From Prolixibacteraceae bacterium (GTDB lineage: Bacteria; Bacteroidota; Bacteroidia; Bacteroidales; Prolixibacteraceae): 64,000 nt of DNA. The stretch is taken from contig JAIOZY010000001.1 of assembly GCA_021740385.1 (NCBI GenBank), positions 119,838 through 183,837 of the forward strand, in the 5' to 3' direction. Shown here piece after piece: positions 54,394 to 63,921 of this stretch (the first letter of the stretch is position 1; each line of letters begins with the position of its first letter). The notes beneath the pieces were generated by a model. It ran no database searches. It saw nothing but the letters and a program-made list of their open reading frames with translations, and was not told the DNA's origin. The position numbers were made by a program, and so were the translations under genes.

Positions 54394-55491
54394 TTAAGGT
54401 TTCATTTGTTTAAAGCAGAAATGCCGTGGAATAATGCCTGTTTTGAATGTGTCGACGGGTGAACCATCGGGAGTGTAACGGTAAACAACTCCTTTTTGAA
54501 CCATGTCAATGGCATCGGCTACGTATACTTCCGAGGAGTACGGGTCAACCCCCAGTCCGTAAAATCCACCTGAATAGTTACCGGTGTAAGGGCTTTCAAT
54601 AAAAAGTTCGGGTTCGTTGTTCGAAAAAACAGCGTGGCGGTAAACGTGTTTGTTTATAAAGTACAGGGTGTCGGCAGTTCCGTTCAGTTTCACCTCCGAT
54701 GGGCTGTTGCCAGGTTCGAAGCGGAATGTTTTTTCTGCTTTCCGGGTTTGCGCATCAATGCGAATAAGGCCAGGGGCTTCATGCCCGTAAGGGTTGCCCG
54801 GGAACCCTCCATCGGTTATGGTCCATATTTTATTGTATTTGTCGATAACGAGCGAAGTGGGCTGTATAAGCGCTTCGATTGAATCGACCAACACATCGGT
54901 TTCGCTGTCAATTACCAGTATTTTGTTGTCGTAGCTCCAGCAATTGGTGAACACGTATTTGCCGTATTGCACCATTTGTCCGGTGGGGTGCTGGTAAAAT
55001 TGTTTTTCGTGGTTGTTTACATCAATCGAGCCGGTTATTTCATGAGTTGCCGGGTTCACTATTGCAATCGATTTGGCATACAGGTCGGTTACATAGGCTT
55101 TGGTATCGCTTAAAAAATGGATATAGCGCGGCGAAGTCAGGCCGGTAATTTTTCCCGTTAGTTTTAGGGTATTGGTGTTTATGATGTAAATTTTGCCGCT
55201 GTTGTTAACCACAATGTAGCCGAGGCTGTCGCGTATAGTCATCGACTGGGCAACATCGCCCAGGGGCAGTCCGTTGTTTTCAAAGAACACGTCGTTTTCA
55301 ACCCGGCCGGTTTCCATATCGTAGTACGAAAGCGACGCGTTGTTGTACATGAAATTTCCTTCGTTAACAATGAATACGCCCTGGCTTGGCAGCCTTGTGC
55401 CGGGTGTTTCAATGTTCCAAAGCGCATCGTCGTCCATGCACGAGGAAAGCACAAACAGCAACAATAATATGATATAGCCTGTATTCTTCAT
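54394..55491 (-). CDS. btuG: BtuG-like beta-propeller lipoprotein (YncE/DUF5074)
   Basis: A 365-aa lipoprotein: signal with lipobox LSSC (Cys18) followed by MDDD, an acidic stretch of the kind that sends Bacteroidota lipoproteins to the surface. Residues about 30-360 form a seven-bladed YncE/DUF5074-type propeller (blades such as [21 protein letters not shown] and [19 protein letters not shown]). BtuG in Bacteroides binds cobalamin on the surface and caps BtuB. It is the last gene after the btuB-like receptor, starting a base after its end, as in Bacteroides B12 loci. Identity with BtuG follows from fold, lipidation and context. Confidence 0.8.
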   Translation of the reverse strand: MKNTGYIILLLLFVLSSCMDDDALWNIETPGTRLPSQGVFIVNEGNFMYNNASLSYYDMETGRVENDVFFENNGLPLGDVAQSMTIRDSLGYIVVNNSGKIYIINTNTLKLTGKITGLTSPRYIHFLSDTKAYVTDLYAKSIAIVNPATHEITGSIDVNNHEKQFYQHPTGQMVQYGKYVFTNCWSYDNKILVIDSETDVLVDSIEALIQPTSLVIDKYNKIWTITDGGFPGNPYGHEAPGLIRIDAQTRKAEKTFRFEPGNSPSEVKLNGTADTLYFINKHVYRHAVFSNNEPELFIESPYTGNYSGGFYGLGVDPYSSEVYVADAIDMVQKGVVYRYTPDGSPVDTFKTGIIPRHFCFKQMKP

Positions 55492-55492
55492 T

Positions 55493-57490
55493 TTAAAAAT
55501 TAACCATTAACAACAACATGTAATTCCTGCCGGGCATGGGCCGGTAAAGTACCGAATGATAGGTTTCATCGAACAGGTTGTTTATTTTAAGTTCGGCCGA
55601 TAACCGTATTTTATTAAGTATAAATTTTTTGCCTGCAATCAGGTCGTTCATGAAATAGGGGTAAAGCCAGTCGCGCCGGGTTACATCGTTGGCCGAGGTG
55701 GTATACCTTTCGCTGTACGAATTGTGTTGCCAGGTGATGTAGGTTCCCTTGTAACTGAAATTTACAAGCACGTTTCCCGAATGCAGCGGTACATAAACCA
55801 GTTGTTTCCCGTACGATTCGTCGCCCCAAACCAACGGGTCGCCATAATTTACCGAGCTTGTATATGCATAATTTCCGGCAAAGCGGTAGTTTATATTGCC
55901 CATTTTGCCTTTTAGCGTGAGGTTGAATTCAATCCCTTGCGACAATACACGTTTAATGTTACGGGGATTCCAGTAGCCTTTGTAGGTAGGTATCCATATT
56001 ATCCAGTTGTTAATATCGGAACGGTATGCAGTCAGTTCTGTTTTCAGCAAATGCCCCTTAAACTTTTTTTGATATTCGATGCCGGCTTCAAAACTCAGCC
56101 CTTGCTCGGGTAGCAAATTGGGATTACCACCGGGTTGCCAGTACAAATCGTTTAGCGATGGCTGGTGGTAGTTTCGTGCCATATTGACTTTGATTACCAA
56201 ATCGTGTTTATGGGATAACCGGTAGTCAGCTCCAAGAAAGGGGATAAAAGGCACAAAAGAATTATCAATCCAATCCTGCCTGAACATGGCGTTAATGTTT
56301 AGCCTGTTGGCAAAATTTTTTCGCAATGCAAAAAAGGCAAATACTTCGTTGCGTTGTTTTTCGTACCCGGTTTTTTTTACCGAATCGCGAGATGTTACAT
56401 CGTGAAAATTGTATTGTAAATTGGCTTCTGCCGAAAAACGGTTATTGAAATCATGCTTGTAATTCAACGAATTGTAAATGCTTTTTTGTTTGCTTTCGGA
56501 ATAGATTGCCGGTATGGGTCCGTAGCCCGGCACGTAGTTTTTCAGCGTATATCGGAGGTATTTTTGGGCATAGCCACTGCGAAGCGTTACTTTCGATTTT
56601 TGTGAAAAATATTTCCAGTCGGCAACCACTTTGTGGTCAACATCGGTTTGCCTGTTCAGATTCGAATTATCGGGGCCTTCGTAACTTGTTGCCCGGGGTA
56701 TGGTCCGTTCTGCCTTTTGTCCCCAGTATTTTGCCGAAAGGGTTTGGTCTTTATTTGGGCGGAAATAGATCTCCTGCAACAGTCCGTATTTTGTAAAATC
56801 TGCAAAGTTATTGGTGTCGAGCGGATTGGTGATTAAGCCGGTTTCAGGGTCGATGTTTGCAATTCCACGGTTAATAAAGGTGTAATTGTTTTTCGAGTAG
56901 TTGTGGTATATCCTTGTTTTTAGCTGAAGTTTTTTGGTTCCCCCGCCAAGCGAAAGGAATTCGTCGAAGCTGTTATAACTGCCCAGGCCCTGTAAATATT
57001 TTACATCGAGTTTATTTTTCCAGTTGACCTTGTTCCCGATAGAAATTGAACCGCCCAGTCCACCGTTATGGCTGGCAATGGAAGCCGTACCGTGTTTCAG
57101 GTTCAGGTCGTCGATAATGTAAACCGGGATTAGCGAAAAATCGACCATGCCCGCCATGGGGCTGTTAATGTTAATACCGTTCCAGCTTACCTGGGTGTGC
57201 GAGGCTGCCGTTCCCCTGAACGAGGCTGTTGCCAAAGCCCCCCGCCCGTGATTCTTGATAAAAACGCTTGTGTTTTCGGATAGCACCTGCGATAGTGACA
57301 CGTTAATTTTCTCCATCAAAACCATCGAATCGACACGGGTTTCTTTCATGCCGGCCTCTTCTTTGTCGAAGATTCGTTCGCTTGTTATGTCAACGGTCTC
57401 AATCTGGAATACCGAATCCCTGATCCCTTGCGAAAAACCAAACCGGCAAAGGAATAAAAGCAGCAACGTTATTTTTATATGCCTGACCAT
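55493..57490 (-). CDS. btuB: BtuB-type TonB-dependent B12 receptor
   Basis: A 665-aa outer-membrane receptor without a regulatory-like N-terminal domain: signal peptide to FSQ, TonB box/plug region (about 25-150, [43 protein letters not shown]) and a 22-strand barrel ending in LLMVNF. That size is small for the phylum and equals E. coli BtuB. Location between the riboswitch-controlled surface proteins and BtuG makes cobalamin or another corrinoid the likely substrate. Starts a base after the upstream gene's stop, so it is co-translated. Confidence 0.88.
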   Translation of the reverse strand: MVRHIKITLLLLFLCRFGFSQGIRDSVFQIETVDITSERIFDKEEAGMKETRVDSMVLMEKINVSLSQVLSENTSVFIKNHGRGALATASFRGTAASHTQVSWNGININSPMAGMVDFSLIPVYIIDDLNLKHGTASIASHNGGLGGSISIGNKVNWKNKLDVKYLQGLGSYNSFDEFLSLGGGTKKLQLKTRIYHNYSKNNYTFINRGIANIDPETGLITNPLDTNNFADFTKYGLLQEIYFRPNKDQTLSAKYWGQKAERTIPRATSYEGPDNSNLNRQTDVDHKVVADWKYFSQKSKVTLRSGYAQKYLRYTLKNYVPGYGPIPAIYSESKQKSIYNSLNYKHDFNNRFSAEANLQYNFHDVTSRDSVKKTGYEKQRNEVFAFFALRKNFANRLNINAMFRQDWIDNSFVPFIPFLGADYRLSHKHDLVIKVNMARNYHQPSLNDLYWQPGGNPNLLPEQGLSFEAGIEYQKKFKGHLLKTELTAYRSDINNWIIWIPTYKGYWNPRNIKRVLSQGIEFNLTLKGKMGNINYRFAGNYAYTSSVNYGDPLVWGDESYGKQLVYVPLHSGNVLVNFSYKGTYITWQHNSYSERYTTSANDVTRRDWLYPYFMNDLIAGKKFILNKIRLSAELKINNLFDETYHSVLYRPMPGRNYMLLLMVNF

Positions 57491-57491
57491 C

Positions 57492-58907
57492 TCATTTTTT
57501 TACAAAACGTTTACTGAGGATGCTTTTAGCGGTGCTTACTTTTAACACATAGAAACCCGGGGGTAGATGTGAAACTGAAACTGCCTGGCTTTGTGTACCG
57601 TTCTCTATAATAAAAAGCCTATTCCCCCGGATGTTGTAAATCTCGATTTTTGCGTTTTTAATCCCTTCAATAAACAGCATATCCGAAGCCGGATTGGGGT
57701 ATGCCTTTATTTTGTTGATTTGTTTTATGGCGTATGAAGTGCTGTTGTTAAGGACTAAAACGGTTGAATCGCTGGTGCTTATTTCAGGGTTGCCTTGCAA
57801 CGATGCCGTAATCATTGTTTTGCCTGATGCTGTGAACGTAAGTAAATTTTCATCGTTTACAGATGTGCCGTTAAGGCTTATTTCCCAATTGATTACAGCG
57901 CCGTTGATTAAGCGTCCGTTTTCGAAGGCAAAAGCTTCAAGTTGGTAGTTGTTTGTGTTAATGGTGTCGGGCAGGTTTTTCAGCACGATCAATTTACTGG
58001 GCCCGCTCACCGTATTGTCGGGCGGCACATCAACGGCACCCGTTATTTCGGTAGATAGTTCGCCCAACATGCCTGAATTCACAAGTGTTGCACTTTGTAC
58101 TTTAACAAAGTGTATTTTATCGAGGCTTATGTATTGCCCGTTCTCGTCAACTGCCCAGTCGATGTCGAAAGCATCGCCGCCCGAATTTTCCACCCCGGGT
58201 GTGTAGGGGTTGTCGGGCAGGGTAAAAGGGGCGCTTCCCCGGTATTGATTGTCGGCATAGCCAAATGCTTTGCGGTACGAATTTGTGGTAAACGGGTTTG
58301 GTTTTTCAATTTTCTGATCGATAAACGTACCGTTCAGTGTATATTCTTCTGAAGGAATGGTTGTAAACGAATCGGCCAGGGGGTAATACGGGTTGCCGTG
58401 GTACTCGTTGGCCACAATTGTACCTGTATTTCCGAGCTTGTCGGTCCAGGGCACATCGGTAGCTGTGGCCTGTTTGGGGTTTTGGTAGGTTACTTCGTAT
58501 TTTTTTTTGGTTGAAGAAAAGAAGTATTCACTGCCGGCAAGTTCGTACCAGGTGTCGTCGGGCAGGCCGTTTTCGTTTTCATCTTTCATTACCCATACTA
58601 TGCCCGGTTCCGACCAGTCGGTTATGGGGTTTCCAAAAATGGTAAAATCGACACCGTATGGATTATCGGGGTCGTTTTCAACCGGGTTTTCAAACCGGAA
58701 AACAACGTAACCGCCAAAGCTGCCGAGGCTAAGGGAGCCGTTAATCCCGCCAATCAGCGAATGGGTTGAACCGGGAAATCCCCAGGGCGCAACATTAATG
58801 TATTGTCCGGGTGCCGGTTTGTACTCCGGTACTTCGGTAATGTATTGCGCCCTTGAACTCATAAAGGCAAGCAGGAACAGGACTATGTATATGGTTTTTT
58901 TCTGCAT
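57492..58907 (-). CDS. T9SS-exported surface protein of the B12 locus
   Basis: A 471-aa secreted protein: signal peptide (to SRAQ), an approximately 250-residue domain starting YITEVPEYKPAPGQ with VPWTDKLGNTG and DFTIFGNPITDWSEPGIVWV, an Ig-like part (about 295-375), and a T9SS sorting tail (about 390-471, YPNPASDML ... KRFVKK). Similar proteins, annotated only as cell-surface proteins, occur in Bacteroides B12 loci near btuB. The exact function is not known. It is the second gene after the riboswitch, and it carries no lipobox, so it should be exported and fixed by the type IX system. Confidence 0.75.
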   Translation of the reverse strand: MQKKTIYIVLFLLAFMSSRAQYITEVPEYKPAPGQYINVAPWGFPGSTHSLIGGINGSLSLGSFGGYVVFRFENPVENDPDNPYGVDFTIFGNPITDWSEPGIVWVMKDENENGLPDDTWYELAGSEYFFSSTKKKYEVTYQNPKQATATDVPWTDKLGNTGTIVANEYHGNPYYPLADSFTTIPSEEYTLNGTFIDQKIEKPNPFTTNSYRKAFGYADNQYRGSAPFTLPDNPYTPGVENSGGDAFDIDWAVDENGQYISLDKIHFVKVQSATLVNSGMLGELSTEITGAVDVPPDNTVSGPSKLIVLKNLPDTINTNNYQLEAFAFENGRLINGAVINWEISLNGTSVNDENLLTFTASGKTMITASLQGNPEISTSDSTVLVLNNSTSYAIKQINKIKAYPNPASDMLFIEGIKNAKIEIYNIRGNRLFIIENGTQSQAVSVSHLPPGFYVLKVSTAKSILSKRFVKK

Positions 58908-58964
58908 GGTAAAACGATGGGAGGTTGCCCTGCTTTTTTTATGTCAGGACAACCCCCGGCTATG

Positions 58965-60287
58965 CTACTTATTTTTTAATATCGGTTTTGTTATTCGTTC
59001 ATTTTTCGTTTCAATATCGAGGTAATAAAGCCCGTGGGGCTGGTTGCTGATGTCAATTTTATTGGTGTTGAAATATTGCCTGTTTGTATAAACCAAGCTA
59101 CCCGTTACCGTGTAAATTTTTATTGAACAGGGAATGTTTGAATCTGCTTTAATCCTGAAAATTCCGTTCGACGGATTGGGATATGCAATAACTTCGGTTG
59201 TAACCAAACTTTCGGTATTGCTGGCAGGTATTACGGTTACCGTAAAAGCAGTTGATACCGTTTTTCCGTTCGATGTTGCTTCAATTTCAATTACGGCATC
59301 ACCGCTTTGTCCGGCAGTATACGAAAGGGTTAAGTTATTGCCGGTAATATTTGCCGATACAAGCCCTTCGTTTGAATTGCTCATTATTGTTTTGGTTATC
59401 GCTGTATCTTCGTCGTCTTCATCGGCAAACACATCCATGAGTGAAATGGTGGTTTCATCATCGTTTTCTGTTGCGGTAACATTTGCAATGGGGTTGACAA
59501 TAACGGGTGCGACATCGGGTTCTACACAAATGTTGTCGACATTGAAATACATAGGGGTGTTAATTCCCCAGTCGCCAATATCTGACGAAGAAATGCTAAA
59601 GAGCAGGGTGTCAATTTTGCCCAAAGAGCTCAATTCGACCCATTGCCAGGTTTTTACAATATAGTCTTGCGTGTTGTCTTCAAAACGAAAATCAGCCAGG
59701 TAGAATTCAACGGTATCGGTTTCATTACCATCTTTTTTGCCCCATATTAAAAGTTTTAGGAAATCGGGGTCGTTACCGGTTTCGCCGCCAAATTTTTTGG
59801 CAAAGTCGTCGCCATTTTCCATCGAAAGTGCGGCATAGGTGCTGTTTGTAACATACAAGCCGTTCATTACATGGGGAGCATTGTCGGAAAAGGCAACGGG
59901 TAAGGGTATGGGTTGAAAGGTAGCCCAGTTGCTCGATATGTAACCAACACCGTAGTTGCTTCCGCCCGAGGATATGGTGTCGAAACCGCTGCCGGCAATG
60001 GCGCTGAACTGATTCATAAACCCGGGCGTTGTAACATCCGAAGTGTTTGAATAGGCCCAATCGGCCCATGTTCCCCAGTCGGCATTGTAGCTGTTGCTAA
60101 ACTGAACCAAACCCGAGATAAATCCTCCGGAACCATCGGCACCGTTCCAGTAACTTTCAGGTTCGAGGACAAGGTTCTCAAAATTGGAAACAATTACATC
60201 ATCTGTTGTTTGCATCAAAGGAAAACTTTGAGCAAAAATGCCTGTACTTACCAGTAATGCAGTAAGGCTTACGCATAGATTTTTCAT
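58965..60287 (-). CDS. BtuH-like DUF4465 surface protein with T9SS tail
   Basis: About 440 residues from MKNLCVSLTALL; a Met 19 codons upstream is possible but is less likely to make a signal peptide. After the signal (to IFAQ) lies a DUF4465 domain (about 25-245, WNGADGSGGFISG ... WGINTPMYFNVDNICVEP), an Ig/cadherin-like domain (about 250-345) and a T9SS sorting tail (about 355-440, YPNPSNGIF). DUF4465 proteins are part of B12 loci in Bacteroidota and, as I recall, include the cobalamin-binding BtuH; there they are lipoproteins. It is directly downstream of the cobalamin riboswitch. Confidence 0.85.
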   Translation of the reverse strand: MKNLCVSLTALLVSTGIFAQSFPLMQTTDDVIVSNFENLVLEPESYWNGADGSGGFISGLVQFSNSYNADWGTWADWAYSNTSDVTTPGFMNQFSAIAGSGFDTISSGGSNYGVGYISSNWATFQPIPLPVAFSDNAPHVMNGLYVTNSTYAALSMENGDDFAKKFGGETGNDPDFLKLLIWGKKDGNETDTVEFYLADFRFEDNTQDYIVKTWQWVELSSLGKIDTLLFSISSSDIGDWGINTPMYFNVDNICVEPDVAPVIVNPIANVTATENDDETTISLMDVFADEDDEDTAITKTIMSNSNEGLVSANITGNNLTLSYTAGQSGDAVIEIEATSNGKTVSTAFTVTVIPASNTESLVTTEVIAYPNPSNGIFRIKADSNIPCSIKIYTVTGSLVYTNRQYFNTNKIDISNQPHGLYYLDIETKNERITKPILKNK

Positions 60288-60385
60288 AAATTTGGTTTTA
60301 AATGAGCTTTGGGCGTAGGCGAAAAATAACGAGGTATTGTTCACATGCTTTATCCCCGAAGCTTTAGTTAATAAACTAAAACATT

Positions 60386-60560
60386 TGGCAGGTCTTCTGG
60401 CTCGTCCCCTGTCTTAAACCTTCTCGTCCCGATTAATCGGGACAATGGTGTGAGTAAAGACAGTTAAAAATGGAACTTACAGCTGCGGGTACAGCTCCGG
60501 ATTCTAACCGGATTCCCGTTTTAATCCAATCCGCCGGGGGGCGGACAAGAACCAAATCGT
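60386..60560 (-). promoter_or_regulatory. Cobalamin riboswitch
   Basis: On the minus strand the B12 box AGCCAGAAGACCTGCC is at the 3' end (60388-60403), and the conserved GAGCTGTACCCGCAGCTGTAA-like core lies at about 60479-60499 after GGGAATCC / GGTTAGAATCC. Between them is a stem TCCCGATTAATCGGGA (60427-60442), a variable arm. The element opens at about 60560 with GGTTC. Bound adenosylcobalamin should reduce expression of the DUF4465, surface protein, BtuB and BtuG genes. After the box comes CTTTAGTT / AACTAAAG pairing (60361-60380), possibly part of the expression platform. The btu ABC genes lie upstream of it. Confidence 0.93.
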
Positions 60561-60631
60561 TGACAAATATAGGAAAGATTTTTCAGGATGGGTGGGGAAG
60601 TTGATAAGTTGTTGAGAAATGCTGAAGTCGG

Positions 60632-60779
60632 TTTTAACCTCAGAGGCGCTAAGGCGAAAAGATATGTTGTGGATATAAGCGCAAAGGCGTAAAGTTGCGA
60701 AGATGTAATATGGATATTTCTTTCGCACAGTTACTGAAAAACACACCCTCTGCACCTTAGCGTCTCAGCGGTGAAAAAA
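60632..60779. repeat. Inverted-repeat element (CTAAGGCG / CACCTTAGCG type)
   Basis: CTCAGAGGCGCTAAGGCG (about 60639-60656) and CTCTGCACCTTAGCGTCTCAG (about 60749-60769) are imperfect inverse copies around an AT-rich centre. This pair and the GGTGAAAAAAAG ending are found as intergenic junk in many Bacteroidota genomes. It ends one base before the btuD stop end. Confidence 0.5.
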
Positions 60780-60781
60780 AG

Positions 60782-61594
60782 TCATTGAAGGTTACCCCCG
60801 TTTTTTAACACCCTCTCTGACACCAGAAATACTACAGGTTTATTAGAAACCGGGTTAACCCGTGTAATCACAACCGTTTGGTATACATCTTCAATGGTTT
60901 GGAAATTCAGCACTTCGGCAGGTGTACCTTTGATGTGCACTTTGCCTTTGTTCATCAGTATTAAATAGTCGCAGTACTCGCTGGCCAGATTCAGGTCGTG
61001 CAGGATGATGAGCACGGTGAGGCCCGTATCGTTGTTCAATTTTTGAATGAGGTTCAGTATTTGCACCTGGTGGGTAATGTCGAGGTGGGAGGTGGGTTCA
61101 TCGAGCAGGAGCAGTTCGGGTTCCTGTGCCAAAGCACGTGCAATGGCTGCCAGTTGCTGTTCCCCGCCGCTCAACTCCGACATTTGTTTGTCTTTCATTT
61201 CGAAAACACCGGTTTGCTTCATGTATTTTTCAGTAATCTGAAAATCTTCTTTCGTTTCAAAAAACTGAAAATTTTGCCGGTAGGGCATCCGGCCGAGCAT
61301 CACGTATTCTTCAACGGTCATGTCGGTTATTTCGGTGAACTGTGAAACCACGGCAATTTTTTGCGCTTTTTGTTTCAGCGTCATGGCTTCAATGTTTTTT
61401 TCTTCAAGCATTATACTGCCGCCTTTAATTTTCAGTTCGCCGGTAAGTCCTTTAAACAGGGTTGTTTTTCCCGAACCGTTGGGGCCAATTATTCCCACAA
61501 ACATCCCTTTCCCAATTTCAAAACCGATGTTGTCGATTTGAAATCCACCGGGGTATCCGCAGGTAATATTTTTCAGGTCCAGGTAGTTCTCCAT
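60782..61594 (-). CDS. btuD: BtuD-type ABC transporter ATP-binding protein
   Basis: A 270-aa ATPase of the FecCD/BtuCD partner class: Walker [15 protein letters not shown]-loop VVSQFTE, signature LSGGEQQL, Walker [14 protein letters not shown], and H-loop [10 protein letters not shown]. It drives import of corrinoids with the BtuC permease and BtuF binder encoded upstream. Starts one base after btuC. Siderophore uptake is the alternative substrate for the family, but riboswitch and neighbours favour B12. Confidence 0.9.
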   Translation of the reverse strand: MENYLDLKNITCGYPGGFQIDNIGFEIGKGMFVGIIGPNGSGKTTLFKGLTGELKIKGGSIMLEEKNIEAMTLKQKAQKIAVVSQFTEITDMTVEEYVMLGRMPYRQNFQFFETKEDFQITEKYMKQTGVFEMKDKQMSELSGGEQQLAAIARALAQEPELLLLDEPTSHLDITHQVQILNLIQKLNNDTGLTVLIILHDLNLASEYCDYLILMNKGKVHIKGTPAEVLNFQTIEDVYQTVVITRVNPVSNKPVVFLVSERVLKNGGNLQ

Positions 61595-61595
61595 G

Positions 61596-62627
61596 TTACT
61601 TTATTTTTGCCCGTATTCCCTGGCGGGTTAGTATTAGAATGAAAACCAGTCCGCCCACCAGCCCGGTAATGACCCCGATGGGCAGCTCGTTGGGTGCAAT
61701 AACCGTGCGTGCCAGTAAGTCGCAAACCAGCAGGAAGAAACTTCCGCCAAGGAAAGAACCCGGTAACAAAACACGGTAATCGGAGCCAATGGTGTTACGC
61801 ACGATGTGGGGGATTACAAGTCCCACGAAACCAATGATACCTGCAACAGCCACACAAATACCGGTAAGCAGCGATGCCACTATAAACAACACGCGGAGTG
61901 TCATTTCGGAATTAATGCCGAGGTGCCTTGCTTTTTCCTGCCCAAGCCGCATGGCATTTAGCGGGCGGGCAAAAAAGGTTGAGATCAGCAAACCGGCAAT
62001 CGACGAATAAAAAACGATTTTAATGAGGAGTGTGTTTGGTTCATCCAGCGAGCCCATCATCCAGAAAATGATGCTGTGCATCGAGTCTTTGTTCGATATC
62101 GACATCAGGAACATCATGGCCGACGATGAAATGAAACTGATCATTACCCCGATGAGCAACATCTTGTTTATACTGATGTTCCCTTTTTTCAGGCTCAGAA
62201 AATAAACCAGGAAAATGGTGATTAGCGAACCGGCAAAGCCCGATACCGGCAAAACGGCCGAGCCAATGGTAAGGTGCAGGCCAAACACGATGGCAATTGA
62301 TACGCCCAGGGCCGCACCGCCTGAAATGCCCAGCGTGTATGGTTCAACCAGCGGATTGCGGTATATGCCCTGCAAAATGGCCCCGGTGATGCTTAGCGCC
62401 CCGCCAACTGAAATTGCTGTGATAATGCGGGGGATACGGATTTTTGTCAACACGGAATATTCGATGCCCGACTTTTCGCGGAATATATCGGGAAGGCTGG
62501 ACAGTGAAATATCCATTTCACCCGTGAGCAGGGAAAATAACGAAGCGGCAATAACAAGCAGAAGAAGCACCCCTGTGAGGCCCGCCCATTTCATGTATTT
62601 TTTATCTATTCTACTTTTGCGAGGCAC
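61596..62627 (-). CDS. btuC: BtuC-type ABC permease
   Basis: A 343-aa FecCD-family permease with nine or ten membrane helices (about 15-335). LTKIRIPRIITAISVGGALSITGAILQG and NPLVEPYTLGISGGAALGVS are the conserved early blocks, and VGLVIPHIVRNTIGSDYRVLLP with ELPIGVITGLVGGLVF lies in the last third. It forms the membrane pathway for cobalamin with BtuD and BtuF. It overlaps the btuF end by 22 bp. Confidence 0.92.
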   Translation of the reverse strand: MPRKSRIDKKYMKWAGLTGVLLLLVIAASLFSLLTGEMDISLSSLPDIFREKSGIEYSVLTKIRIPRIITAISVGGALSITGAILQGIYRNPLVEPYTLGISGGAALGVSIAIVFGLHLTIGSAVLPVSGFAGSLITIFLVYFLSLKKGNISINKMLLIGVMISFISSSAMMFLMSISNKDSMHSIIFWMMGSLDEPNTLLIKIVFYSSIAGLLISTFFARPLNAMRLGQEKARHLGINSEMTLRVLFIVASLLTGICVAVAGIIGFVGLVIPHIVRNTIGSDYRVLLPGSFLGGSFFLLVCDLLARTVIAPNELPIGVITGLVGGLVFILILTRQGIRAKIK

Positions 62628-63424
62628 GATATGATGGTTTCGAATGTTTCGACAAATGTTACGGGGGTTGGGGTGCAGGCTTTATCGGCATCGATGGTAA
62701 AAATTGCACCGTTTTTAGTTGCGCCGATTGTATTGAACCTTTCCCATTCCGTTTTCTCTTCCTGGCTCACAATGCCCATGGTGGCAATGAATATGTAATC
62801 GGGGTTTCGGGCAACAACGCTTTCGCGGGTTACCGTACCCCTGTTTAAATCGTCAAAGATATTTTTTCCTCCGGTTAATAAAATGAAATCGTTCATGAAT
62901 GTATTGGGCAATACGGTAAAAATGGGATCAGCGCCAATTTGAATGAAAAAACGCCCGGGATTTTTTACCGGGTTTTTTTCAAGCAGTTGTTCAATTTTGT
63001 TTTCCGAAGCCGTTACTATTTCGAGGGCCGTTTCCGCTTCGCCCAGTAATTTCCCTATTTCGATAAATTGCCGGCAAATCCCGTTAAACGAAACGGCACT
63101 GGGAAAAACTTCAACCCTGATCCCAAACTTCCTTAACGATTCAATGGTTTCCGGATCGGTGAGCGGGGTAGTGAGTACGAGGTCCGGTTTCAGGCTGACG
63201 GTTTTTTCGAGGTTCACTTTAATGGCCGATGCTACAACCGCTTTGTTATCAGCTAAAGCTTCGGTACAGTAGCTGGTGCAACCCACCAGTTTATCCGGGC
63301 ATCCGAGGTAATAAATGTTTTTTGTTAGCGATGGCGCCAGCGAAACGATGCGCCGGGCTTTTTGCCCGAAGGCACCACAGGTAACAATTATGCTGAATAA
63401 GCTGCAAAGAATAAACCGGGTCAT
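62606..63424 (-). CDS. btuF: BtuF-type corrinoid-binding protein
   Basis: A 272-aa periplasmic binder: signal peptide (to GAFGQ), class III metal/corrinoid-binding fold with RRIVSLAPSLTKNIYYLG, LVGCTSYCTEA, KPDLVLTTPLTDPETIESL, and a long backbone helix near the middle. The class also includes siderophore binders, but the operon with btuCD and a cobalamin riboswitch makes B12 the likely ligand. No riboswitch is seen upstream of it. Confidence 0.88.
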   Translation of the reverse strand: MTRFILCSLFSIIVTCGAFGQKARRIVSLAPSLTKNIYYLGCPDKLVGCTSYCTEALADNKAVVASAIKVNLEKTVSLKPDLVLTTPLTDPETIESLRKFGIRVEVFPSAVSFNGICRQFIEIGKLLGEAETALEIVTASENKIEQLLEKNPVKNPGRFFIQIGADPIFTVLPNTFMNDFILLTGGKNIFDDLNRGTVTRESVVARNPDYIFIATMGIVSQEEKTEWERFNTIGATKNGAIFTIDADKACTPTPVTFVETFETIISCLAKVE

Positions 63425-63921
63425 TTAAAATGTGTTAATTTTTGAAGTTTGACAAAGGTAGGAAAACCCGTTCTAAAAAAAGCCCCCACGGGGTAACTGA
63501 ATTACCCCGTTTTTTGGGATGTTGTGGTTACGGTGTTGATTCTGTGAGGTCTGGTGCCGGTTTGTTTTCAGCAAGGTTTTAGGAGCATGGTGCCACAAAA
63601 ACCCCTAAACGGTTTGCTATGATCATAATAAACACTAAATTAGGGGGCAAAAAAAGCTAAAAGACGGGATGCTGCACAACCCCCGGGTAATCGGAAAAGA
63701 TAAGTTGGGAAGGATAAGGAACCGGAAGCATGTGTGTTTTTTAGTTACTAACGAAGTAACGATTATATCGGTATTTAAGGAATAAATGTACTTTTATAAA
63801 TGCGAAATACATGTAATACACATACAACAGCGTCAGACTGTCTAAAAACCTTGATAACTTATGTTAATAACTGTTGTCTTGTGCATGTAGTACATATATT
63901 ATTATTTAGTATCTTTATAAT
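63425..63921. other. Gene-free region with hairpin and left end of an IS
   Basis: About 500 bp. CGGGGTAA-CTGAA-TTACCCCG (63489-63509) followed by TTTTTT can end transcription on the plus strand. Near 63835-63848 is AGACTGTCTAAAAA, probably the left end of the IS1182-type element whose transposase starts at 63922. TATCTTTA just before the gene resembles a -7 box. No other ORF or RNA. Confidence 0.5.
63489..63515 (+). terminator. Bidirectional-type terminator hairpin
   Basis: Stem CGGGGTAA / TTACCCCG, loop CTGAA, T-run of six. No plus-strand gene is seen before it, so it may serve an unannotated transcript or act only as a structure upstream of btuF. Confidence 0.45.
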
